This document shows positions 7,531 to 15,777 of a DNA stretch of 19,462 nt, piece after piece. Under the pieces are notes generated by a model. The model did no database searches and had not been told where the DNA came from. It saw only the letters and a list, made by a program, of their open reading frames with translations. The DNA is taken from NCBI GenBank assembly GCA_020438245.1, contig JAGQUY010000259.1:1-19462 (forward strand), read 5' to 3'. The translations under genes and the position numbers were made by a program. Within the stretch, counting starts at the first letter, position 1, and each line of letters opens with the position of its first letter. The DNA comes from Bacteroidota bacterium. Lineage in GTDB: Bacteria; CLD3; SB21.

Positions 7531-9966
7531 CTAATTATCAAACTCGCCAATCGGGGATCCGGGTGGAAGGCGTGCGGGTTTCTTCAGTTCGACGTCAGCC
7601 GGATCGTCCTGGAAAGATTGGATTTGAAAAGCTGCGTAGGCATAACTCGCCTGCCACTGTCTTTCGGATTCTTTCTTCGATTTTGAAGTCAGCCAGTTTT
7701 TCCATTCGTCCAGTCTTTGATGGACGATGGCGCGTAGTTGCAGAGTGGCTTGAGGATCTAGGCTCATTCGCATAACGTGGAATAGAGCGACACCATTGAT
7801 GGTTCGCTGAACCTCATCCAGCTCCGCATCATTATGTTTGACTTTCCACGTCGCTGCAAAAATAGAGTCCAAAACCGTTCCGAGATCCGGCAAATCAGCG
7901 TGACGTGAGTGAAACTCCACGAGTCGGTTGGCTCGCTCTGTATTTAACAAAAGACCGAACGTATGGTCGGCGGCACTTTCAGCCGCCGCCAGCGGATCGA
8001 AGAGTACACCATCGTGCGTTTCAAAAAGTTCGCGGTGTCGGGTGTAGCCCGGTGGCCGTGGCGCTACAAGCTGAACAATTCGGTCCTGGAGGAACAAAAA
8101 ACGTGCGTGCACTGTTCTTAATACAGCACTCAGGGCTGACCGTTGAATCTTTCCGGAAACCGGAGTAAAAACGGTTTGACCGTCGCCGCGAAGCGCATAG
8201 GTGTAGTAAGCGCCGCCCAATAATTTGACAGCCGCCTCTGTTTGGTATCGGTGAAACAAATAGACAGGGACGAGCACCTCTTCCAGCGTCGCCATTGGAC
8301 TGCCTTTTCGGATGGTACTCTCAGAAAAAGCATCCAGCGCACGCTGTCGCACTTCCATTACGCGGGTTAATTCGTGTGCTGCATCCGTCCCGTTATCCCA
8401 CAAATGCGCCGTGGCGTGAGCCCCGCCTGGCGGCCGTGCATCAGCATCGGTGATGTATTGAATTCCCTGATCGTATGCTTCCTTGAGAATCGCGTTCAGC
8501 TGAACACGTTCGTTTCCAGACACGAACTGTGAATAGGCGTATCGAACTGTAATCTTGTCCCATGCGCCTATTCCAACCGCATAGGCGTCGGAAAAGTCCA
8601 GTTCTTTGTTATCTCCGAGTTTTACCAGAGGGTGAGGGTAATCCATAACGGATGCACGGTCTGAGACACTGGCTGCGAAATTGTGTTCCAATCCGAGGGT
8701 ATGCCCAACTTCATGAGCTGCCAATTGACGCAGTCGAGCAAGCGCAAATTGAGTCCTTTCTTCGAAACGATCTTGGTCTTGAGTAAATGCAGCCTGAAGT
8801 CCACAGGCAATCAGATAATCCTGCCGGACGCGTTGAGATCCCAACGTAACATGGCCTTTGATAATTTCGCCCGTTCTTGGATCATAAATGGGGTTTCCAT
8901 ACGACCAACCCCGTGTCGCGCGGTGAACCCACTGAATCACATTAAATCGAACGTCCATCGGGTCGACGCTGTCGGGAAGTATTTTCACGACGAACGCATT
9001 TTTGAACCCTGCCGCTTCAAAGGCATCGCTCCACCACGACGCACCTTCCATCAGCGCATCACGGATGGGTGCTGGAGCCCCCCCGTCGACATAGTAAACG
9101 ATCGGCTTGATCGGCTCACTGACAGCGTCGGCAACATTTTTTTTCTCGAGACGATGACGAAGAATGAAGCGTTGATCCAGGGGTGACTCGATGGGTTGAG
9201 AAAAATCTTTGTATGAAAAATGAATTACCCCGCATCGCGGATCAAAAGATCTTCGAACGTACTTGTCATCGGGCAATTTGACAAATGAATGATGCTCATG
9301 AACCGTCACTGAATTGGAAGCAGGCGAAACCTCGCGAATCCAACTTCCCTTGGGTTGCCCGGTAAACGTGATGATCGCCTCAACTTCTGTATTATTTGGA
9401 AAATTTCTGGTTCGCTCCAAAAAAATAGCGCTTCGGCTTGGTTCAGGATGGAAACTTCCTTGATCGGACCGGGCCAAAGCTTCAGCAACACCGTGCGCAT
9501 CATTGAGATAAAACGTCGTTGCATCAATTAAGACCCGACCGTCTTCCTCCGCCGAGACTTCAAATCCCCACAAAACCGATTCAGCAAATGATTCCTTCAC
9601 CGCTCGTCGCTCCATTGTGTTGTCGGAGGAAGCACGGTAGTCGTAGTTGGGCTGAACTAAAAGAATCTTGTTGCCTTGTCGTTGAAACTTGACTATACGC
9701 TGATTGCTGAACTGCCCACGATCCAAACCGATATCGTTGGATCCGATTCCATTGGGCATGGAAGTAAGATAGAGGAATTCCTCATCTAATCGATTGATCT
9801 CAAGCCACACTTTTCCTTGTTTCACGTCCCAATAGAAATCATAATACCCTGGGAATTTTTTCATTCCGGCGACCTTGGAGGCCAACGTCTCGGGTTTGGA
9901 TTGGGCGGAAACCGGAGATATGCCTAACAGCACCATAAAAACAGACATAATCAAAAGAAACTTCAT
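7531..9966 (-). CDS. Secreted zinc-dependent metalloprotease, DUF5117/DUF4953-like (811 aa)
   Basis: A predicted exported zincin. The signal peptide is MKFLLIMSVFMVLLGISPVSA, with cleavage probably before QSKP. The catalytic zinc motif HEVGHTLGLEH lies at residues 418-428 (His418, Glu419, His422, His428), followed by a Met-turn candidate SVMDYP (Met441). The N-terminal region (about 40-260, GYYDFYWD...LYLTSMPNGIGSNDIGLDRGQ) looks like the DUF5117-type beta domain that precedes the protease domain in this family; length is typical. The frame is open to 9984, but 9966 is preferred because AAGGA lies 7 bases upstream and the signal peptide then starts at Met1. It sits 56 bases after kinase C and 38 before the TPR kinase, probably in one operon. 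Substrate unknown; propeller domains of the neighbouring kinases or envelope proteins are speculative targets. Confidence 0.93.
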   Translation of the reverse strand: MKFLLIMSVFMVLLGISPVSAQSKPETLASKVAGMKKFPGYYDFYWDVKQGKVWLEINRLDEEFLYLTSMPNGIGSNDIGLDRGQFSNQRIVKFQRQGNKILLVQPNYDYRASSDNTMERRAVKESFAESVLWGFEVSAEEDGRVLIDATTFYLNDAHGVAEALARSDQGSFHPEPSRSAIFLERTRNFPNNTEVEAIITFTGQPKGSWIREVSPASNSVTVHEHHSFVKLPDDKYVRRSFDPRCGVIHFSYKDFSQPIESPLDQRFILRHRLEKKNVADAVSEPIKPIVYYVDGGAPAPIRDALMEGASWWSDAFEAAGFKNAFVVKILPDSVDPMDVRFNVIQWVHRATRGWSYGNPIYDPRTGEIIKGHVTLGSQRVRQDYLIACGLQAAFTQDQDRFEERTQFALARLRQLAAHEVGHTLGLEHNFAASVSDRASVMDYPHPLVKLGDNKELDFSDAYAVGIGAWDKITVRYAYSQFVSGNERVQLNAILKEAYDQGIQYITDADARPPGGAHATAHLWDNGTDAAHELTRVMEVRQRALDAFSESTIRKGSPMATLEEVLVPVYLFHRYQTEAAVKLLGGAYYTYALRGDGQTVFTPVSGKIQRSALSAVLRTVHARFLFLQDRIVQLVAPRPPGYTRHRELFETHDGVLFDPLAAAESAADHTFGLLLNTERANRLVEFHSRHADLPDLGTVLDSIFAATWKVKHNDAELDEVQRTINGVALFHVMRMSLDPQATLQLRAIVHQRLDEWKNWLTSKSKKESERQWQASYAYAAFQIQSFQDDPADVELKKPARLPPGSPIGEFDN

Positions 9967-10022
9967 GAGGCTATCCTTCATCATTCAACAATTCAGTTCG
10001 GTCGATCCGGATTGGCATAGAA

Positions 10023-12713
10023 CTATTTTCCTCGCAGTTCTTCGCTCCAATTGAGGACCATCGTTATCGGTGATGTATCCGTTGGATCGATCCGTGTATT
10101 GATTACAAATTGTTTCCCGTCGCTAGTTATGTCATAGATTGTTCCCGTTGTGATCGGGCGTATTTTGAAAACGGGTCGAATGGAAGACACTTTGATTGAG
10201 GTTGCCTCGGGAATCAGGGTTGCAGCCATGATCGTGTTCCGGCTAAAGTAGTACAGCTCTTTCCCGTATCGGGGCCATCGCGGGAGCTTTCCGCCGTCGG
10301 TCGAAACCTGCCATTTGCCTCCAGGACCCGGAAACGGACGTACATAAACTTCTTCCTGCCCCGATTCGTCCGACGTATAAGCTACCCAGCGTCCGTCCGG
10401 TGAAAAAACGGCATCCAGCTCATTGAATGGTTCCGCCAGAAAGGTTGACGACTTGGAGAACTGACCCGCATTGCTCAGGCTGAGCAGTCCGATGTCACTG
10501 CCTTTGGTGTTGTCGGATTGGACATCATATAATATATAGTTTCCGTCCGGCGACCAATCCGTCGGATTTTTTTGCTCGTCGGACTCGTAAAGAGGTTGCT
10601 CGTTCCCGGCACCGGTGGCAGATTTTTCAAATAGCTGGTTGATCCCATTGCGCAGAGAACTAAATACAATACGCGAACCGTCGGGGGACCACAACGGCGT
10701 GAATTCAATTGTTCCGGAAAAGGTGAATCGCGTTCGAATGCCGCGTCCGATTTCGTAAACCCATATGTCCTGGTTTCGGGACTTCGCGTCGAAGGTTCCT
10801 ACTGCGACTTTATTTCCGTCGGGCGAAATACGTGGCGTATAAAACTCAGTCACCTCGCCGATGTCCTTGATTTCCTTACCGGTCGCATCGCACAATACAA
10901 GGCGCGATCCGGCCTGGGCACTGCCCTTCTGGTAAACAAGGATGCCGTTTTGAGATACCGAGAATACAGCAAGATTGAATCCGGCGTCATTCAAGACTTC
11001 ATCGGCGATCGGAACAGCATCTCCCCTCAACGTCAGTTTATCTGTGTCGAACGACTGTGCGACAAGCGTGCTACCCCTCATGAATAAAAGATGGTCGGCG
11101 CCAAACGCCGCATTGGACGATGCTGCGACCAGGATACGGCTTACCTTGCCATCCAGCGAGGCGAGACATATCGCGTCACTTTCGGTCTGCGCGCCGGTAA
11201 CCGCAGTTCGTGCGTGGTACAGGAAGTGCTCGCCGTCAGGCAGAAAATAGGGCCACCGGTGGGTCTGTTCCTTTCGGAGTGAATCCATGGTCGTTATTTG
11301 TTTCGGATCTCCGCCCGATGCGGAAACCACAAAAAGCGGTGAGGAGGCCAGTGGAGAAAATACAATTTGGCCTTGAGCATTCCACGATCCTCCACGGCCG
11401 TTGGGGGCATCGCAAATGGTGACGGAGGGCCCACCCTGCACTTCCACCTTGCGCAGTTTATTGTCCCCAAAATAACCGATGAACCGGCTATCCGGCGACC
11501 AAAAGGGATAATGAGCGCCTTCCGTTCCAGCCAACTCGGTTGATTCCAGGTCGCGCAGATTCCGAACATACAGGCGGTGAACCCCCTGACTGTCGGTTGC
11601 TGCGAACGTGAGCCATTCCCCATTGGGTGAAATCATAACGGGTCCTGCATCCTGACCGTAAAAATAGAAATTGGCTTTTTCAGGGGCGAGAATGAAGGAA
11701 CGGATCGTCCCAAATTTTGAATCCTGGTGGCGGAAGGCAAAAAAAGCAAATGTTACCATGCCAAGCAAACCGATGACAGCGAACATCCACGGCAAAAACC
11801 TCATGCTTCTATGGCCGGTCATTCGCCCAGGACGGAGAGGCTCTCCTGCGGGATTTCGATAGGATGAAGAATCGATTTTGGCGACGCGGCTGACGCGCGA
11901 ACGGCTAGATTCCCTCTTGTATCTTTTCAGATCAACGGCAACCTGTCGTACGGATTGCGTTCGTTCGTTCGGATCCTTTTCCATACATTCCAGTACAACC
12001 GCATCCAGCAACGAATCAATTTCCGGCTTGATCGCTGACATCGGAGGGGGATCGACGTTGACGATTTCATACATCAGTGCTGTTTCGTGGACACCCCGAA
12101 AAGGCAACTGTCCGGTGAACAATTCATACAAAACGACACCGAGAGAAAATATATCTGCACGGTGGTCGACGTCCTGTCCCTGCACCTGTTCCGGTGACAT
12201 ATATCCCGCCGTTCCGACCGTACTTCCTTCTTTTGTCAAACGCGACACCCCGCGAAGCTTGGCCAAGCCAAAATCCATGATCTGTGCTATGCCATCTTTA
12301 CGAATCATGATATTATCGGGCTTGATATCCCGGTGAACGATTCCCTTTTCATGGGCCGCAGCGAGACCTTCTGAAAGCTGTATGCCGATTTCGACGGTCT
12401 GTTTGAAACCGATCGCTCCTTTTTTCTCGGTAAGGGTTTGACCTTCGACCAGCTCCATTACAATAAACATCTGTTTTTCGTGTTCTTCGATTCCGAAAAT
12501 GGTGCAAACGTTGGGGTGATTCAATGCAGATGCGGCTCTTGCCTCCTGCAAGAAACGCGCACGATCCTGTTCGGACCCCGAGAGACGTTCTGGTAAGAAC
12601 TTCAGCGCAACTTCACGATCAAGATTAGTATCCTGGGCTTTGTAGACGACGCCCATTCCACCTTCGCCGATTTTTTCGAGTATCTTATAATGACTTACTG
12701 TTGTGCCGATCAT
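10023..12713 (-). CDS. Receptor Ser/Thr kinase C with TolB-like propeller sensor (896 aa)
   Basis: An inner-membrane Hanks-type kinase. Seen: GEGGMGVVYKA 16-26, Lys38, HRD 127-129, DFG 147-149, SPE 173-175, a basic linker, one membrane helix at about 306-327 (FLPWMFAVIGLLGMVTFAFFAF), then a propeller-like C-terminal half with SPNGEWLTF, WSPDSRFIGYF, SPDGNKVAV, WSPDGSRIVF, WSPDGNYILY and FSPDGRWVAY blades, ending VLNWSEELRGK. The start at 12713 is fixed by MIGTTVSHYKILEK. Its ATG overlaps the stop of the truncated kinase head upstream (ATGA), and only a weak GAGAG SD is present, so translation may depend on coupling to that fragment. The catalytic core is almost identical in protein to kinase B, while the sensor is different. 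Confidence 0.95.
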   Translation of the reverse strand: MIGTTVSHYKILEKIGEGGMGVVYKAQDTNLDREVALKFLPERLSGSEQDRARFLQEARAASALNHPNVCTIFGIEEHEKQMFIVMELVEGQTLTEKKGAIGFKQTVEIGIQLSEGLAAAHEKGIVHRDIKPDNIMIRKDGIAQIMDFGLAKLRGVSRLTKEGSTVGTAGYMSPEQVQGQDVDHRADIFSLGVVLYELFTGQLPFRGVHETALMYEIVNVDPPPMSAIKPEIDSLLDAVVLECMEKDPNERTQSVRQVAVDLKRYKRESSRSRVSRVAKIDSSSYRNPAGEPLRPGRMTGHRSMRFLPWMFAVIGLLGMVTFAFFAFRHQDSKFGTIRSFILAPEKANFYFYGQDAGPVMISPNGEWLTFAATDSQGVHRLYVRNLRDLESTELAGTEGAHYPFWSPDSRFIGYFGDNKLRKVEVQGGPSVTICDAPNGRGGSWNAQGQIVFSPLASSPLFVVSASGGDPKQITTMDSLRKEQTHRWPYFLPDGEHFLYHARTAVTGAQTESDAICLASLDGKVSRILVAASSNAAFGADHLLFMRGSTLVAQSFDTDKLTLRGDAVPIADEVLNDAGFNLAVFSVSQNGILVYQKGSAQAGSRLVLCDATGKEIKDIGEVTEFYTPRISPDGNKVAVGTFDAKSRNQDIWVYEIGRGIRTRFTFSGTIEFTPLWSPDGSRIVFSSLRNGINQLFEKSATGAGNEQPLYESDEQKNPTDWSPDGNYILYDVQSDNTKGSDIGLLSLSNAGQFSKSSTFLAEPFNELDAVFSPDGRWVAYTSDESGQEEVYVRPFPGPGGKWQVSTDGGKLPRWPRYGKELYYFSRNTIMAATLIPEATSIKVSSIRPVFKIRPITTGTIYDITSDGKQFVINTRIDPTDTSPITMVLNWSEELRGK

Positions 12714-12934
12714 TGTGCACTCTCATGAGTAAAAGGACGAATCGCTGCGGTAATGACGTTTACTAATTTCTCGACGATAGGGATGTCGGCTTCGGATGGC
12801 GATCGGTGGTCCCGGAGAAATTTCAGCGCGACAGAGCTGTTGAGCTCGGCGCCCTGGGCTTTGTAAACAACGACCATGCCGCCATCACCGAGTTTTTCAA
12901 ATTTCTTAAAGTGAGAGATTTCTTGTCCGATCAT
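12710..12934 (-). pseudogene. Truncated kinase N-terminal fragment with damaged glycine loop (74 aa)
   Basis: Reads MIGQEISHFKKFEKLGDGG, then MVVVYKAQGAEL and SSVALKFLRD, so it covers the first ~43 residues of the kinase fold. The third glycine of the loop is replaced (GEGGMG becomes GDGGMV), though the ATP-binding Lys remains. After residue ~48 it leaves the family (IPIVEKLVNVITAAIRPFTHESAQ) and stops, so there is no catalytic loop and it cannot be an active kinase. Start at 12934 is chosen by homology; an upstream TTG at 12997 is possible but has no support. The stop overlaps the kinase C start. It could be translated and could tune kinase C translation, but the simplest reading is a decayed duplicate. 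Confidence 0.8.
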
Positions 12935-13006
12935 TTTTCCCGTCACATGCGTTTTTAACAGATCAATTCTTGTTGTATTACAAAAATTGTCTTTCAACGA
13001 TTGTTG

Positions 13007-13630
13007 TTACATCATGGATCCCAAGCCGAAACGATAGTACATTCCCAAATTTACGCCCATGGAGTTTGCATCATATCCGAGTTTCGTCTTGGCCAAGCCC
13101 AATTCAAACTTCTTGTTCTTGGATGGAGTCACCCTATATTGGCCGGAAAGATCTACTCCGATGTTCTTGGAGATATCCCATTCTAGTCCCAGTCCAGCCG
13201 CATACGTGATCAGCGATTGTTTGTCGGACAGGGCGCCCGCTTTTACTTTCACATCAGCCAAGCCGCCGCCTGCAGAAACGTACGGTTTGAAATGTTGGTT
13301 TTGTATATAGTAGCGCACATTGAGCGTGCTCGATCGAATGGTGACGGTGTTAGTTCCGGGAACGCTTTTGTTTTCCCCATGGCTTTCATTGTCAAGATCC
13401 AGCCGGAGCTGAACTCTTTTATAAAAAGTCACACCCAGCGAGAGATCGATTCTGACCCCGGGACCGGCATTGCCCTTGGTGCTCTTATTAAAGTCCCCGA
13501 TCGGGGCGTAGTATCCTCCGCTCAGTCCGACCGCGAAATAGTTCTTGGAAGCCAGATCCTCCAGGTCCTGCGCGAAGACGGAACCAACTGTCAGCAGCGC
13601 AAAAGACAATAGGATGGGCAATCGTTTCAT
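13007..13630 (-). CDS. Outer-membrane beta-barrel protein (207 aa)
   Basis: The signal peptide is MKRLPILLSFALLTVGSVFA, with likely cleavage before QDLED. The mature part is a series of alternating, amphipathic strands with glycine and aromatic residues (YFAVGLSGGYYAPIGDF, GVRIDLSLGVTFY, VQLRLDLDNE, STLNVRYYI, FKPYVSAGGGLADV, YAAGLGLEWDI, IGVDLSGQYRV, GVNLGMYYRFGL). This suits an eight-strand OmpW/OmpA-barrel-like protein in the outer membrane. The terminal strand holds YYRF but is followed by LGSMM, so the usual final aromatic is not at the very end. A strong SD (AAGGAGG) lies just upstream of the ATG. It follows the ClC gene by 41 bases. Function beyond a small barrel cannot be read from the sequence. 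Confidence 0.88.
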   Translation of the reverse strand: MKRLPILLSFALLTVGSVFAQDLEDLASKNYFAVGLSGGYYAPIGDFNKSTKGNAGPGVRIDLSLGVTFYKRVQLRLDLDNESHGENKSVPGTNTVTIRSSTLNVRYYIQNQHFKPYVSAGGGLADVKVKAGALSDKQSLITYAAGLGLEWDISKNIGVDLSGQYRVTPSKNKKFELGLAKTKLGYDANSMGVNLGMYYRFGLGSMM

Positions 13631-13671
13631 AACACCTCCTTATTAGAATGGATGGCAAAGAATTTTACAAT

Positions 13672-15534
13672 TCATGACTTAAAAGCAGCCTTTGTAGAGG
13701 AGGTTTTCGTCGTACTATCGCCCGAGGCTTTTTTCTCTGTTTTGATTAACGTTTGAGTATAGACGAGAACAAGATCTTTTTTTCGAATAACCCCTTTGAC
13801 ACTCAACGTATTATCTTCAACGACAGGCAATTCGTCGAGCGTATGAAGCGCAAACAGGTTCAGCGCCAGACTGAGGCTGTCATTGCTGTTGACATGCGGT
13901 GGATTTGGAACCGCCAAATCCTTGGTTATCAGGAAAGTATCCAAGTGCGGCTCCAACATGATGTGCCGAATCTCGTCGAGCGCGATAAGCCCGGTGAGTT
14001 GTTTGTTTTCGTCAACCGTCAAAAAGTATTCGTAGTCTGTTCGGGTTACCAGTCGTAATAATTCTTTGAATGGAAGGTTTTCCCGCACGAGCCTTGACGG
14101 TTTCGCGGACACCATACAATCACTGACTCTCATCTTGTCCAAAATGTCCATTAGAAACTCACCCCGATGTGCGGGGGAATCTGCCCGATGACTGACTTGC
14201 ATTTCATAAATCGACGTACGGCCAGTCAACAGTAGCGAAACTGCGGCGACCAGCATGGTTGGCACCAACAATCCGTAGCTGCCTGTCATTTCCGCAACCA
14301 TAATAAGCGCTGAGATGGGCACCTTGGCAATGCCGGCAAAAAATCCGGCCATACCTACCATAATAAAAGCCGCAGGTTGCAGGTTCCAATCCGGAAGAAG
14401 GAGAGTGCAAATCATTCCAAAAGCCCCTCCAAGCATTCCGCCAATAACAAGGGAAGGTGCGAAAACGCCTCCGCTTCCTCCGGAACTGATGGTTAGACTG
14501 GTCGCGAGGATCTTCAAGAATGGAAATACGATCATGACAGACAGGGTAATTTTTCCATAAATTGCCAACTGGATCCATCCGTATCCGGTTCCAAGGATCG
14601 GCGGAAAGAAGAACGCTAATATTCCCAATAACACTCCGCCAACGGCAGGTCGAAAATGGCGTGGAATCCGCAATTTCTTGAATAGGCGATCTCGCATTCC
14701 GTAGAAAATCCTTACATACAAGATACCTATGCCGGCGGCAATGAATCCGAAAACGAGATACAGCAATAACTGGTGTGGTTGATGAAAAAGCAATTTGGGT
14801 GTGTCAAAAATGGCCCCCCACCCGAATACAAAACCGTACAACGAATAGGCAACGATCGCTGAAATGATGGCAGGAATCAATCCTTCGTATTCGAAATCCG
14901 GCTCCCGATAAAGAACTTCCGTAGCGAATAGGGCGCCTCCAAGAGGAGCGCGAAACATACTGCCAATTCCTCCGCCCATACCTGCCAGCACCATTAGACG
15001 ACGGTCTTTGTCCGGCAACTTGAGCAGATCGGCCAGAAAGGATCCGAATCCGGCACCAATTTGAGCCACCGGACCTTCACGTCCGGCCGACCCTCCGGAG
15101 CCTATCGTCAGGATAGATGCGAGGGTTTTTAAGATCGGGACTCTTCGTCGGATAAGACCCCGACCCCTGTGAAACGCTTTGATAACTTCATCCGTCCCAT
15201 GTCCCTCTGCTTCGGGGGCAAATGTATAGATTAGCCAGCCGCTGGCCAGACCGCCAACAGCGGGGATAAGCAGGAACAACCACCGCCGAGACATATCAAC
15301 TGCGCCTTCGACCCCGACGGATTCAGATGCGGGTGTCGGAATTTGGTATTGCGCCAGCTGGCCAAAAAGCAGATCGGTGCAGAGGTTGAGACCGTACGTG
15401 AAAGCAATGGCTCCGGCTCCGGCCACAAACCCGATCATAGAACCAAACATCAGCCAATTGCCAAACTTGGAAATGCCGACGACGCTCCGCATGGACTTGA
15501 TATAAGAGGAAATTTGGCGTGTAAATTGTGTCAT
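13672..15534 (-). CDS. ClC-family chloride channel/antiporter with C-terminal CBS pair (620 aa)
   Basis: A polytopic inner-membrane anion transporter. Seen: GREGP at 151-155 (gating Glu153), GGVFAP 355-360, the helix-R tyrosine in SIYEMQ (Tyr443), many hydrophobic helices over residues ~28-440, and two CBS-type domains at ~470-530 and ~537-595 that may bind nucleotides and regulate gating. The first selectivity segment reads GHGTDE (111-116) rather than the more usual GSGIPE/GHGVPE. Where E. coli ClC carries the internal proton glutamate (EEMRPQF), this reads TEVLYREPDF, so by eye alignment that position may be Val207. This hints at a channel rather than a proton-coupled exchanger, but an alignment is needed. 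The C-tail is Lys/Ser/Thr rich. No clear SD precedes the ATG. Confidence 0.95.
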   Translation of the reverse strand: MTQFTRQISSYIKSMRSVVGISKFGNWLMFGSMIGFVAGAGAIAFTYGLNLCTDLLFGQLAQYQIPTPASESVGVEGAVDMSRRWLFLLIPAVGGLASGWLIYTFAPEAEGHGTDEVIKAFHRGRGLIRRRVPILKTLASILTIGSGGSAGREGPVAQIGAGFGSFLADLLKLPDKDRRLMVLAGMGGGIGSMFRAPLGGALFATEVLYREPDFEYEGLIPAIISAIVAYSLYGFVFGWGAIFDTPKLLFHQPHQLLLYLVFGFIAAGIGILYVRIFYGMRDRLFKKLRIPRHFRPAVGGVLLGILAFFFPPILGTGYGWIQLAIYGKITLSVMIVFPFLKILATSLTISSGGSGGVFAPSLVIGGMLGGAFGMICTLLLPDWNLQPAAFIMVGMAGFFAGIAKVPISALIMVAEMTGSYGLLVPTMLVAAVSLLLTGRTSIYEMQVSHRADSPAHRGEFLMDILDKMRVSDCMVSAKPSRLVRENLPFKELLRLVTRTDYEYFLTVDENKQLTGLIALDEIRHIMLEPHLDTFLITKDLAVPNPPHVNSNDSLSLALNLFALHTLDELPVVEDNTLSVKGVIRKKDLVLVYTQTLIKTEKKASGDSTTKTSSTKAAFKS

Positions 15535-15777
15535 GCGCTGGTTGTTGATGGGTTCTGAGAAATTGTTCCGGATGTCGTGATAAATTCAATTTTTTTTAGT
15601 GAACTATCACGGGAACTTCGGTGCTATGTACAAAAACAATCCATGCTGGTCGTTCAACGAGCGGCGGTGAGAGAGCTTGGGAAGCCTAATGGTTGGTACG
15701 AACAGAATCTACGTTTGTAGAACCGGTTCCGCAATGAAAATTAGACGCCAAGTCAGTTTCTTAAATGATCGGTCCAG
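15535..15777. other. Intergenic gap between phosphatase and ClC genes
   Basis: In 243 bases I see no gene with an SD, no kinase debris and no hairpin with a T-run. An A-run (about 15592-15599 as read on the minus strand) lies ~60 bases before the ClC start. No promoter convincing enough to call was found, although this is the most natural place for one serving the ClC-barrel-kinase genes. Confidence 0.5.

Noticed and set aside
9967..9984. Upstream ATG pair as the start of the metalloprotease
   Set aside because: Using it would place the AAGGA site inside the coding region and add charged residues before the signal peptide; the ATG at 9966 has the SD.
12935..12997. Upstream TTG start that would extend the truncated kinase head by 21 codons
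   Set aside because: The extension has no similarity to the kinase family and no SD; the ATG at 12934 matches the family start.
13636..13665. TTGTAA-17-TCTAAT promoter just before the outer-membrane barrel gene
   Set aside because: The transcript would begin within the AAGGAGG site and lose it, so it is probably chance.
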